Source of the DNA: Yoonia sp. BS5-3
GTDB taxonomy: Bacteria; Pseudomonadota; Alphaproteobacteria; Rhodobacterales; Rhodobacteraceae
DNA length: 64,000 nucleotides
Assembly (NCBI RefSeq): GCF_038069655.2
Contig: NZ_CP150951.2
Coordinates: 2,630,001 to 2,694,000, forward strand
Direction: 5' to 3'
Position numbers and translations under genes: made by a program. A model generated the notes under the pieces. The model made no database searches. It saw only the letters and a list, made by a program, of their open reading frames with translations, and was not told the origin of the DNA. Below are positions 43,910 to 53,051 of the stretch, piece by piece; the first letter of the stretch is position 1, and each line of letters starts with the position of its first letter.

Positions 43910-45730
43910 ATGCCCCGTCTCGCCAAAACAGATGCCAATTTCAGTGATGCCAAGGTGCAGGGATGGGCTGTGATCCGCCATGTCATCCCCTATCTGTGGC
44001 CAGAGGGGCAGGCCTGGGTCAAATACCGCGTTGTTTTTGCGCTGGCCGCCTTGCTTATGGCCAAGCTGATCGCGGTTACGACCCCGATTTTTTACAAGCA
44101 GGCCGTTGATGCGCTGGCGGGTGAGACGCTGGACGCAGGCACGGTGCTGGGGCTTGGCGCGATTGGTCTGACGTTGGCCTATGGGTTGGCCCGGCTGATG
44201 AATGTCGGCTTTCAACAGCTGCGTAATGTCATCTTTACCAAGGTCGGGCAAAGGGCGCTACGCCGGTTGGCGCTTGAGACCTTCACCCATATCCACCATC
44301 TGTCCATGCGCTATCACATCAGCCGCAAAACCGGCGGCTTGAGCCGGGTGATCGAGCGCGGCGTCAAAGGCGTCGATTTCCTTTTGCGTTTTGTGCTGTT
44401 CAGCATTGGCCCGCTGGTGCTGGAGCTGTTGATGATCTCGGTCATCTTGTTTTTCTTTTTTGATATTGGGTATTTGGCCGTGATCGCCGGGACGGTTGCG
44501 CTTTATGTCCTGTTTACATTTCGCGTGACGGAATGGCGCGTGCGCATCCGCAAAGAGATGAACGATCAGGACACGGACGCCAATCAAAAGGCGATCGACA
44601 GTCTGTTGAATTTCGAAACCGTCAAATATTTCGGGGCCGAGACCTGGGAGGCGGATCGTTATGATGGCGCGATGGCCAATTATGAAAAGGCGGCCATTCG
44701 CACGAATTATACGCTCGCCTTCCTGAATTTTGGCCAGTCATGCCTGATCACCGGCGGGCTTGTCATCGTCATGGTCATGGCCGCGCGCGGCGTGCAGGCG
44801 GGCGCATTGACTGTGGGCGATTTTGTTATGGTCAATGCCTATATGATCCAGATCATGATGCCGTTGAACATGCTTGGCAGCGTCTACCGGGATATTCGCC
44901 AGGCCTTGATTGACATGGGCGATATGTTTGACCTGCTTGGCCAACCGCCCGAGGTGCAGGACAAGCCGGGGGCCCCTGATCTGGTCGTCAGCGGTGGCCA
45001 TGTGGTGCTGCAGGATGTGCATTTTGGCTATGACGCGGAACGGCCCATTCTGAAAGGCATCGATTTGGATGTGCCACCCGGCCAGACCGTGGCGATTGTT
45101 GGCTCTTCTGGATCGGGTAAATCGACCATCGGGCGGCTTTTGTTTCGGTTTTACGATGTGGGCGATGGCGCGCTATTGATTGATGGGCAGAATCTGCGCG
45201 ATGTGACCCAATCCAGCCTGCACGCGCAAATCGGTGTCGTTCCGCAGGATGCGGTGCTGTTCAACGACACGATCCATTACAACATCGCCTATGGGCGTCC
45301 GGATGCAAGCGAGGATGAGATCATTGCCGCTGCCAAAGCCGCCAAGATCCATGACTTTGTGATGCGCCTGCCAGAGGGCTACCAGACCACCGTGGGTGAG
45401 CGTGGCCTCAAACTTTCGGGCGGTGAAAAGCAGCGGGTTGGGATTGCCCGGACGTTATTGAAGAACCCGCCGATCCTATTGCTGGATGAGGCCACATCGG
45501 CGCTGGATACGGACACAGAGATGGAAATCCAGGCTGAGCTGAAGGCCATGGGCGAAGGGCGCACGGTGATTACCATTGCGCATCGGCTTTCGACTATTGC
45601 CGATGCCGACCGGATTATTGTGCTGGAGGACGGGCTGATTGTGGAAGAGGGACGGCACCAGGCACTGTTGGCCGAAAACGGCCGTTATGCCCATCTGTGG
45701 AACCGCCAGTCGGAGGATGAGGTCGCTTGA
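43910..45730 (+). CDS. Atm1-type ABC exporter
   Basis: 606 residues, a half transporter with fused membrane and ATPase domains. Six membrane segments lie in residues 35-310, with the Atm1-specific FQQLRNVIFTKVGQRALRRLALETFTHIHHLSMRYHISRKTGGLSRVIERG and NFETVKYFGAETWEADRY. The ATPase has Walker A GSSGSGKST, signature LSGGEKQRVGIARTL, Walker B LLLDEATSALD. It is related to mitochondrial Atm1/ABCB7 and likely exports glutathione-linked compounds. AGGAG precedes the ATG. A MITE lies directly upstream. Confidence 0.94.
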   Translation: MPRLAKTDANFSDAKVQGWAVIRHVIPYLWPEGQAWVKYRVVFALAALLMAKLIAVTTPIFYKQAVDALAGETLDAGTVLGLGAIGLTLAYGLARLMNVGFQQLRNVIFTKVGQRALRRLALETFTHIHHLSMRYHISRKTGGLSRVIERGVKGVDFLLRFVLFSIGPLVLELLMISVILFFFFDIGYLAVIAGTVALYVLFTFRVTEWRVRIRKEMNDQDTDANQKAIDSLLNFETVKYFGAETWEADRYDGAMANYEKAAIRTNYTLAFLNFGQSCLITGGLVIVMVMAARGVQAGALTVGDFVMVNAYMIQIMMPLNMLGSVYRDIRQALIDMGDMFDLLGQPPEVQDKPGAPDLVVSGGHVVLQDVHFGYDAERPILKGIDLDVPPGQTVAIVGSSGSGKSTIGRLLFRFYDVGDGALLIDGQNLRDVTQSSLHAQIGVVPQDAVLFNDTIHYNIAYGRPDASEDEIIAAAKAAKIHDFVMRLPEGYQTTVGERGLKLSGGEKQRVGIARTLLKNPPILLLDEATSALDTDTEMEIQAELKAMGEGRTVITIAHRLSTIADADRIIVLEDGLIVEEGRHQALLAENGRYAHLWNRQSEDEVA

Positions 45731-45767
45731 CCTAAACGGTCGGCTACGCCGGTTCGATTGTTTGGTA

Positions 45768-45835
45768 GGGGCTTTGCCCCCGGCCCGTGCGGGCCTCTCC
45801 CAGGATATTTTTGGCCAAAAGAATGAGGGGGAGGC
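45768..45835. repeat. Palindromic intergenic repeat between convergent genes
   Basis: Two hairpins in series, GGGGC-TTT-GCCCC (45768-45780) and GGCCCG-TG-CGGGCC (45782-45795), followed by a T-rich run and a purine-rich tail. I recall similar text in intergenic regions of many Rhodobacteraceae. It lies between the Atm1 gene and the convergent RND permease, where it could terminate transcription. Confidence 0.55.
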
Positions 45836-45843
45836 GCTGTTGT

Positions 45844-48800
45844 TTATTCGGCGGCCTGGAGCGGCTGGGTCAGTTGCAGCGGGTCAAGCGGTTCGTCCTC
45901 GGACCAGATGATCTCGGATTTTTTGAGCCGCTTGGCTTGACGCCGCAATGCCCAGTCGCGCGCAGCGCGGCTGCTGCGCCCCATTGAAAGCTTGGCCAGA
46001 AGCTGGGCGAACCATTGAACATAGGTCACGAACCAGACCCGTAGCGCCAGCATTGATGGGGTGAAGACCAGCGTCAGTACCGTCGCGATCCCAAGTCCAA
46101 ACACAACGGCCGTCGCCAGTTGTTTCCACCACAGCGCGGTGGGGCTGTCGATGCTGTAACCGCCATTCATGAAATCAAGGCTGAGCCCGAACATCATCGG
46201 TGCCAAGCCGGCCATGGTTGTGATGGTTGTCAGCAAGACGGGTCTGATACGTGCCTCGGCCGTGCGGGTGATCGCCTCGGCCCGGGGCATGTATTTGCTG
46301 TATTCCTGGTAGGTGTCGATCAGGATGATGTTGTTATTCACAACGATCCCGGCCAGCGCGACGATCCCTGTCCCCGTCATGATGATTGAGAAGGCCTGAT
46401 CCATGACAAGCATGCCTACAAGCGATCCTGCGGTCGACATCACAACGGCCATCAGCACAAGGATGGAATTATAGATACTGTTGAACTGCGCCAGCAGGAT
46501 GATGAACATCAGCCCAAGCGCCCCGGCAAAGGCCGTCTGCAGGAAGGCGCCGGATTCGGCTTGCTCTTCCTGATCGCCAGTCCATTCCCAATCGATGCTG
46601 CCGGGGAGGGGGGATGTTTCCAGCCACTCTGTCAGAACGCCGATTCGTTCGTTGGCATTCACGGGGCTTTCAGTTGTGTCCCCATCGGTCACCATTTCGG
46701 CAAGTGCATCAATGGTGATACCGTCCGAGAGGTTGATGATGTTGTAGCGATCAAACCCACTGGCGTCTTCACTAGTGATCAGTGCGATGGCTTGTGTTTC
46801 ACCGTTCGCAACGATGTTCACAAGACCATTTTCCACATCCGCTTTGACGTCGAAATACCGCTTTTGATCGATCCGGTCGATCTGTGCGAGTTTTTCAACG
46901 GGTGTCCGTGTAATGAAGTTCGACAGGGGGATCAGCCCCTGATTGGTGCGCACCCGGAGGCTGTCGAGCGTGGACAGGACCCGGTCCTCTTCTGGGAGCC
47001 GCACCCGGATCTCGATTTCCTCGTCCGAGCTATCGACCCGCATCGTGTCCAGCAGAATGCCCCGCGTGACCAGCTGCACCATCGCCCCGACCGAGGCGAC
47101 ATCGGCCCCGAAACGACCCGCCTTTTCGACATCAACATCGATTTGCCAATCGATACCGGGCAGGGGCAGCGAATCCTCGACCAAGATCAGGCCCGGTGTT
47201 TGCTCAAACTGTGCACGGGCCAGATTGGTTGCTGCGATCAGCTCTTCCCAATTATCACTTTTCAGCCGCAGATGCACCGGTTTGCCCGATGCGGGGCCGC
47301 GTGCTTGCGCCAGAATTTCGGTCTGAATCCCGGGAATCGTGTTCAGCTCGGCCTGAAGCTCGGCCAGAACGACATCGCCGTCGAGTTCCGCAATGCCTGC
47401 ACGGTCCTCCCATGGAATGGTTTCAAGCTGCACCTGCCCGATCGTGTCGCTGGGGATGCTGGCGCCGCTTGCATCGGTGTTCAGCCCGCCATCGCCTGCA
47501 AAGGAAAATGCAGTGATCACACCTGGATGGGCCAAAACGATTTCTTCGGCTTGCCGGACCAGGTCGTCTTTTTCGTTGAGCGACAGGTTCCCGCGTGCTT
47601 TGACATAGACAATCGCCTGTTCGGGTTCTGATTCAACGAAGAATTCCACCCCGTTATTGTTGCTGCCGTAATAGCCAAAGATTGAGATCACCAGGAAAAC
47701 CACCGCCCCAACGGTCACCAGTGGCATGATCGCATTGCCTGCGATGAAATGCATAAAATGCCCAAAGGCTGACCGGCGGTAGCCCGCTTTGATCTGCTTG
47801 GCTTCGCGTTCGATCTTTGCCGCGCCGATCGTAATCGATAACAGCATGGCCCCTGCCATGAAGAGCAACATGCCGGGCAGAGAATCGAAGAAACCTTTGG
47901 TCTGGACGGCTTCGCCGGTCAAATAGCCGGGGTTTAATGTCAGCATGGCGCCGGTGAAGACGATCATGATCGCCGGGACAACAAGCACGGCCCGCACGAC
48001 CCAAGGCAACCGCGCCCGTAGCGCGTCTGATGTGTTGCCGAACAGCCGGCTGAGCCTGCCTGTTACGCCGCCCATGACAGGCAGATAGATCAGGGCCACG
48101 ATCAGCGATGCGGAAAGCACAAAGATCAGGGTGACGGGTAACATGCCCATGAACTGCCCCGGCACACCCGGCCAGAACAGCATGGGCAGGAACGCACAAA
48201 GCGTTGTCGCTGTTGAGGAAATGATCGGCCAAAACATCCGCTGTGCGGCCTCGACATAGGCATGCATCGGCCCGCTGCCTTCGCGGATTCGCTTGTCGGC
48301 ATATTCGACCACGACAATGGCCCCATCAACCAGCATCCCGACCGCAAGGATCAGGCCAAACATCACGATATTCGAGATGGTGATATCCATCACCGCCAAC
48401 AGGGCAAAACACAGCAGGAAGGATGTGGGAATTGCAAAGCCCACCAGAAGCGCGGGCCGCGTTCCGAGCGCCGCCAAGACCACGATCATCACCAGCGCGA
48501 TGGCCGTTAGGACTGAACCTTCAAGCTGGCTGACCATTGAGGCCACGTTGCGCGATTGGTCGTTGGATGTGCCCACATCAATGGCCGCTTGCAGTTCTGG
48601 CGGCCAGCTGGCGCGCTCTTCTTCGACGACTTCGCGGACCAAAGCGGCCGTGTCGATCAGGTTGAACCCTTTGCGTTTGACCACTTGCAGGGCCACCGTG
48701 TTCACCCCGTTAAAGCGGGCCGTGCCCACGCGGTCCTCAAAGGTAAGCCGGATGGTCGCCAGATCACCCAGTGTGATGACCCGGTCCCCATCGGTTTTCA

Positions 48801-49530
48801 CAGGCAGGTTATAAACATCCGCTGGTTCATCAAATGAGGAGGGAATTTTGACCGCGAATGTTCCTTGGTCGGTCTCAACCTCGCCCGCTGCGATCAGAAG
48901 GTTGTTGTTCGTCACTACCCCGATCAATTCGCCAGCGGTCACGTTATAAGCTTCAAGCCGCAGCGGATCGATGACCACCTCGAGCATTTCATCCCGCTGT
49001 CCGGCGAGCCCGGCTTCCAGCACGGCATCCAGCCCTTCGATCCGATCTTGCAGATCTTTGGCCACCCGAAGCAGGGTGCGCTCCGGCACTTGGCCGGTCA
49101 GGTTCACGATGACGATTGGGAATTCAGAGAAGTTGATTTCGTTGATCGAATATTGGTCAGCACCGGCCGGAAACTGCGCCTCAGCGCTGTTCATGGCGGA
49201 TCGGATATCGGCCAGTATTTTGGTCTTGTCCCAGCCAAATTCGAATTCCAGCGCGACCCCCGCATAGCCTTCGGCAGCGGTTGCGGACATGGTTTTCAAC
49301 CCGTCCAAATCGGACAGCTCTGTCTCCATCGGTTTGACAAGAAGGGTTTCACTGTCTTCGGCCGAGATCCCCGGAAAGGGGACGGAGACAAAGATCGCAG
49401 GTATTTCGATATCCGGCTCGCCCTCTTTGGGCAGGCCAACATAGGCCATACCGCCTGCCAAAAGCGACAGCGCGATAAAGGCAAGAACCATGCGGGCCCG
49501 TGAGGCGGCCCAGTCAACTATCCCAGTCAT
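45844..49530 (-). CDS. RND efflux permease with extra central membrane segments
   Basis: 1,228 residues, long compared with about 1,040 for AcrB. The N-terminal membrane span, porter domain and TM2-6 are standard. TM4 carries LVDGAIVVVEY, keeping the first proton-relay Asp (D402) while the second is Gly. Between TM6 and TM7 two additional hydrophobic segments appear near 511-531 and 550-571. The C-terminal half ends with TM10-12 and a charged tail (RRQAKRLKKSEIIWSEDEPL). Likely an HAE1-type multidrug or lipid exporter. It overlaps the adaptor gene (ATGA). Confidence 0.9.
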   Translation of the reverse strand: MTGIVDWAASRARMVLAFIALSLLAGGMAYVGLPKEGEPDIEIPAIFVSVPFPGISAEDSETLLVKPMETELSDLDGLKTMSATAAEGYAGVALEFEFGWDKTKILADIRSAMNSAEAQFPAGADQYSINEINFSEFPIVIVNLTGQVPERTLLRVAKDLQDRIEGLDAVLEAGLAGQRDEMLEVVIDPLRLEAYNVTAGELIGVVTNNNLLIAAGEVETDQGTFAVKIPSSFDEPADVYNLPVKTDGDRVITLGDLATIRLTFEDRVGTARFNGVNTVALQVVKRKGFNLIDTAALVREVVEEERASWPPELQAAIDVGTSNDQSRNVASMVSQLEGSVLTAIALVMIVVLAALGTRPALLVGFAIPTSFLLCFALLAVMDITISNIVMFGLILAVGMLVDGAIVVVEYADKRIREGSGPMHAYVEAAQRMFWPIISSTATTLCAFLPMLFWPGVPGQFMGMLPVTLIFVLSASLIVALIYLPVMGGVTGRLSRLFGNTSDALRARLPWVVRAVLVVPAIMIVFTGAMLTLNPGYLTGEAVQTKGFFDSLPGMLLFMAGAMLLSITIGAAKIEREAKQIKAGYRRSAFGHFMHFIAGNAIMPLVTVGAVVFLVISIFGYYGSNNNGVEFFVESEPEQAIVYVKARGNLSLNEKDDLVRQAEEIVLAHPGVITAFSFAGDGGLNTDASGASIPSDTIGQVQLETIPWEDRAGIAELDGDVVLAELQAELNTIPGIQTEILAQARGPASGKPVHLRLKSDNWEELIAATNLARAQFEQTPGLILVEDSLPLPGIDWQIDVDVEKAGRFGADVASVGAMVQLVTRGILLDTMRVDSSDEEIEIRVRLPEEDRVLSTLDSLRVRTNQGLIPLSNFITRTPVEKLAQIDRIDQKRYFDVKADVENGLVNIVANGETQAIALITSEDASGFDRYNIINLSDGITIDALAEMVTDGDTTESPVNANERIGVLTEWLETSPLPGSIDWEWTGDQEEQAESGAFLQTAFAGALGLMFIILLAQFNSIYNSILVLMAVVMSTAGSLVGMLVMDQAFSIIMTGTGIVALAGIVVNNNIILIDTYQEYSKYMPRAEAITRTAEARIRPVLLTTITTMAGLAPMMFGLSLDFMNGGYSIDSPTALWWKQLATAVVFGLGIATVLTLVFTPSMLALRVWFVTYVQWFAQLLAKLSMGRSSRAARDWALRRQAKRLKKSEIIWSEDEPLDPLQLTQPLQAAE

Positions 49531-50762
49531 CCTTCGGCCTCTTGAAATGTCGGTTTCACGCGGACCCCGTCGATGACAAATTCCTGACCGACGGTGATAA
49601 TATCAACGGTTTCAGGCAGATCGGTGACCCAGACGCCTTCGGATGTGTCCCGCAGCAGCGTCACCGGCATGAAGGTGGCCACATTGTCGGGTGAGACGGT
49701 CCGGACGCCCAATACCCCATCATCATCCAGCGTGAGCGAGGATTGCGCCACCAGATGCGCCGTGCGTCCTTCGGAAGCCACGATGATTTCCGCTGTCTGT
49801 CCATCACTGATGGCCAGATCATCATTTGCGACAGTGACCTCGACGCGGAAGGTGCGCGTCAACTCGTCGGCGCTGCGTGACAGGAATGTCACCCGGCCCT
49901 GCACGTCGACGCCTGTTGACAGTCGAGCCTGCGCAATGGCGCCGACGCTGATCTTGTTCACGTCCAGTTCAGGAACAAAGCCAACCAGTTTGATGGGGTT
50001 CAACTGAATGATCGTCGCGCAAAGCGATCCGGGCTGCATGAGTGAACCAAGTTCAGCTGTATCGGTTTCCAGCAATCCGGCGAAAGGGGCGTTGATTTGC
50101 AGTCTTTCAATCTCACGCTCGGCCGACGCGACGGCAGCTTCGGCGGCTTCAATGCCTGCCTGCGCCGAGGTAACGGCTGAAATGGCGCTTTGTACGCCAG
50201 CGGTGGCCGCATCCATAGCGGCCTGTGCACTGGCCAGTCGGGTCTCGGATGCAAAGCCGTCCTGAGAAAGTTGCCGTGCGGCGTTCAGGTTGATCTCGGC
50301 CTCGCGCACACGGGCATTTGCTTCGGTCACGCTGGCCTCGGCTTCGGGGACGCGCCCTGTCGCTTCGGCCAGCCGCGCCCGCGCTTCGGCAAGCGATGCT
50401 TCGCGGGTGCCCGGATCAAGGCTGCACAATGCTTCGCCTTCATTGACGAAGGCCCCTTTGCGCAATGGCTCGGACACGACAAGGCCAGAGGTTTCTGCAG
50501 CAACCGAAACTTGGCGGGCCGCTTCGGTGCGCCCGCGCAAGATCACGGCGCTGTCGATTGTCTGCGCTACAGAATGCATCGCGACAACGCCAACCCCGGT
50601 GTCTTCGGGGTTTTCATCGGCTGTGTTGTCTTGGGCCGCTGTTTCAGATGCGGCTGCATCTGATGTCCCTTGGGCAAATGCAACCAGTTGATCCCGTTCG
50701 AAGACCAGGAAGAAAAGCGCTGCGCACACTAGGATTGCGGTGAGCAGGGGTATGATTCTCAT
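49527..50762 (-). CDS. RND periplasmic adaptor (membrane fusion) protein
   Basis: 411 residues from the ATG at 50762, with AGAGG upstream. N-terminal anchor MRIIPLLTAILVCAALFFLVF, then a lipoyl/barrel-sandwich domain (ETSGLVVSEPLRKGAFVNEGEALCSLD), a long Ala/Glu coiled-coil hairpin (residues about 130-215), the second lipoyl half (INAPFAGLLETDTAELGSLMQPGSLC) and beta-barrel. It bridges the permease and an outer-membrane channel. No TolC gene is nearby. Promoter region: see the two palindromes upstream. Confidence 0.93.
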   Translation of the reverse strand: MRIIPLLTAILVCAALFFLVFERDQLVAFAQGTSDAAASETAAQDNTADENPEDTGVGVVAMHSVAQTIDSAVILRGRTEAARQVSVAAETSGLVVSEPLRKGAFVNEGEALCSLDPGTREASLAEARARLAEATGRVPEAEASVTEANARVREAEINLNAARQLSQDGFASETRLASAQAAMDAATAGVQSAISAVTSAQAGIEAAEAAVASAEREIERLQINAPFAGLLETDTAELGSLMQPGSLCATIIQLNPIKLVGFVPELDVNKISVGAIAQARLSTGVDVQGRVTFLSRSADELTRTFRVEVTVANDDLAISDGQTAEIIVASEGRTAHLVAQSSLTLDDDGVLGVRTVSPDNVATFMPVTLLRDTSEGVWVTDLPETVDIITVGQEFVIDGVRVKPTFQEAEG

Positions 50763-50821
50763 TGTCTGGCCTCTTGATGTAACCAACGCGGTGATTGGTG
50801 GGTGTTTTGCTTTTTAAGGCT

Positions 50822-50873
50822 GATACGGATCACCGTATCGATTAGATCATGATAGTATACTAAACCATTCAGT
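50822..50873. promoter_or_regulatory. Two palindromes upstream of the RND operon
   Basis: GATACGG-ATCA-CCGTATC (50822-50839) is a perfect inverted repeat. ACTAAACCATTCAGT (50859-50873) is an imperfect palindrome of the kind bound by TetR/AcrR repressors. Read on the minus strand, a TATACT -10-like element lies between them. The layout suggests a repressed efflux promoter, with the regulator encoded elsewhere. The rest of the 269-bp gap shows nothing further. Confidence 0.5.
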
Positions 50874-51031
50874 TCACTTTATCGCGCAAATGACCTCGCG
50901 GCAAGATCACTTTTCTGCATTGCCGCATGATAGAAGGCCCGATGGATGCGTTGGGCACTTGTTCATCCCTTAAGCTTCGCGATATGTACGGCCAAACGGA
51001 ATGTCGCAACCCGCGATAAATGGGGGCTTTG

Positions 51032-51688
51032 GTGAGTAATACCGACAGTTTTATCGATGAGGTCACCGAAGAGGTGCGCCGCGAAAAGCTCTACGGCCAT
51101 TTGCGCCGCTATGGATGGATCGGTGTACTGGCCGTCCTGCTGTTGGTCGGTGGCGCCGCATGGACAGAATACCGCGCGGTCCAAACGCGCAATGCTGCCG
51201 AAGCTGCAGGCGATGCGCTGCTGGCCGCATTGAATGAGAACGATCCGGCGGCCCGCGCTGCGGCCATGGCCGAAATCGAGAGCCCGGGCGCTGCGGCTGC
51301 GATAACGGTTCTTTGGCAAGCGACATCAGAGCAAGAGGCGGGCGATATCGCGGCGGCACATGCCACGCTGACGGCGTTGGCCTCTGATGCGGGCATGCCG
51401 GAAATGTATCGCGATCTCGCCGCCTTTAAGGCGGCGACTCTGCCGACCGAGGATACAGCGGCGCGTATCGCCGCCCTTGAAGCCCTGTCAGAGCCGGGTC
51501 AGCCTTTCCGCCTGCTGGCACTTGAACAACTGGCCTACGCGACCTTGTCGGGGGGCGATGCAGAGGGCGCAATGACGATCTTGCGCAGCATTGAAGAAGA
51601 CGCCGGCGTATCGCGAGGCTTGCGAGAGCGCGTGCAAACACTGATTGTTGCGCTGGGCGAGACGCCCTCGGAAATCGAGACCCAATAA
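51032..51688 (+). CDS. YfgM-like TPR membrane protein
   Basis: 218 residues from a GTG at 51032; the ATG at 51020 is an alternative. VSNTDSFIDEVTEEVRREKLYGHLRRYG precedes a membrane span (WIGVLAVLLLVGGAAWTEY) and a helical TPR-like periplasmic part. This layout and its place before bamB and der match YfgM, an outer-membrane biogenesis and chaperone-network protein. It is co-directional with bamB. Confidence 0.85.
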   Translation: MSNTDSFIDEVTEEVRREKLYGHLRRYGWIGVLAVLLLVGGAAWTEYRAVQTRNAAEAAGDALLAALNENDPAARAAAMAEIESPGAAAAITVLWQATSEQEAGDIAAAHATLTALASDAGMPEMYRDLAAFKAATLPTEDTAARIAALEALSEPGQPFRLLALEQLAYATLSGGDAEGAMTILRSIEEDAGVSRGLRERVQTLIVALGETPSEIETQ

Positions 51689-51707
51689 CCGCAGATCGGA
51701 TCGCATC

Positions 51708-53003
51708 GTGACAGCCAAGACAATCATCGGCGTGACCTTCGCATTGGGCCTTCTGGCGGCTTGCGGCGAAGAAGACGTTATCTTGCCGGGCGAGCGTTTT
51801 GATCTGCGCCCCAACGCCGCAGAGGTCAACCAGACCCGAAATGTTGCGATTGCGGCCGCGCAGGTAAACGCCAATTGGACGCATCGCAATGGCGGCGCGG
51901 ATCATCAGATCGACCATCCGGCCTTGCCCGCGACGTTATCGCCCGCATTTGTTGCCGATATTGGCGAAGGCGATAGTAAACGCGCGCGGATCACGTCTGA
52001 ACCGGTGATCGCGGGCGGCATCATCTACACAGTCGATGCGCGGGCGACGGTGACCGCAACGTCGCTGAATGGCGATCGCATTTGGTCCCGTGATCTGACC
52101 CCGACACGCGATAACGCAAATGACGCATCCGGTGGCGGCGTGTCCGTCGGCGGCGGCCAGGTCTATGTGACCACAGGCTTTGGCGAGATCACCGCAATGG
52201 ATGCGGCCACTGGTAATATTCGTTGGGTTCAGGACCTGGATGCGCCGGTCACCACAGGACCGACGCTGAATGGTGATCTGGTCTATGTCGTCTCGCGCGA
52301 TAGCACCGCTTGGGCGCTTGAGCCAAGCAACGGACGCATCCGCTGGCAACGGTCCGGTACACCATCATCGGCGAATTTTGGCGGCGGGGCATCCCCTGCT
52401 GTCAGCGGTGAATATGCGATCTTCCCGTTTCCATCGGGCGAGATTGCCGCGACATATCCGCGTGGCGGTTTGCCCCGCTGGTCGGCTGTTGTGTCAGGGG
52501 ACCGGCTTGGGCGCGCGGCCTCTTTGATCAATGATATTGCGGGCGATCCTGTGATCTTTGACGGCCGCGTTTATATTGCGAATTTTGGCGGGCGGACTGT
52601 TGCGCTAGATCTTGATGATGGCAGTCGTATTTGGACCGCCGGGGAAGGGGCTGTAAGCCCTGTCTGGCCAACCACAGATTCGCTGTTCCTGATCAACGAC
52701 GTCAATGAGCTGGTCCGCCTGGATGCGGCCACAGGCGCAGCTGTTTGGCGCATCAGCCTGCCGAATTTCGATGAGGGGCGTACAGCCCGGCAACGCAGCG
52801 TTTTTGCCCATTACGGGCCGATCCTTGCCGGTGGCCGGCTGATCGTGGCATCTTCGGATGGGCTGATCCGTCAGTTTGATCCCACTTCTGGCGGGTTGAT
52901 CGGCACGATTGATTTGCCCGGTGGTGCCGCCTCGGCCCCTGTTGTGGCGGGCGAGACCCTGTATGTTCTGAATAAAGACGGTCAATTGCACGCTTTTCGT
53001 TGA
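51708..53003 (+). CDS. bamB: Outer membrane assembly lipoprotein BamB (PQQ-like beta-propeller)
   Basis: 431 residues from a GTG at 51708. Lipobox in VTAKTIIGVTFALGLLAACGEED, then an eight-bladed propeller with repeated blades (AMDAATGNIRWVQDLDAPVTTGPTL, ALEPSNGRIRWQRSG, ALDLDDGSRIWTAGE, RLDAATGAAVWRISLP). It assists the BAM complex in folding outer-membrane proteins. It lies 20 bp after the YfgM-like gene and 48 bp before der, the same order as in E. coli. Confidence 0.92.
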   Translation: MTAKTIIGVTFALGLLAACGEEDVILPGERFDLRPNAAEVNQTRNVAIAAAQVNANWTHRNGGADHQIDHPALPATLSPAFVADIGEGDSKRARITSEPVIAGGIIYTVDARATVTATSLNGDRIWSRDLTPTRDNANDASGGGVSVGGGQVYVTTGFGEITAMDAATGNIRWVQDLDAPVTTGPTLNGDLVYVVSRDSTAWALEPSNGRIRWQRSGTPSSANFGGGASPAVSGEYAIFPFPSGEIAATYPRGGLPRWSAVVSGDRLGRAASLINDIAGDPVIFDGRVYIANFGGRTVALDLDDGSRIWTAGEGAVSPVWPTTDSLFLINDVNELVRLDAATGAAVWRISLPNFDEGRTARQRSVFAHYGPILAGGRLIVASSDGLIRQFDPTSGGLIGTIDLPGGAASAPVVAGETLYVLNKDGQLHAFR

Positions 53004-53051
53004 TGCCGAATTGGTGTATCCGCGCGGCTTGAACCCGTCTGGAGCATACCG

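Noticed and set aside
43534..44251. Minus-strand open frames inside and beyond the MITE
   Set aside because: They cross the element boundary into the antisense of the ABC exporter and show no transposase motifs.
46561..47631. A 356-codon frame antisense to the RND permease
   Set aside because: Cysteine- and histidine-rich low-quality translation opposite a conserved porter domain.
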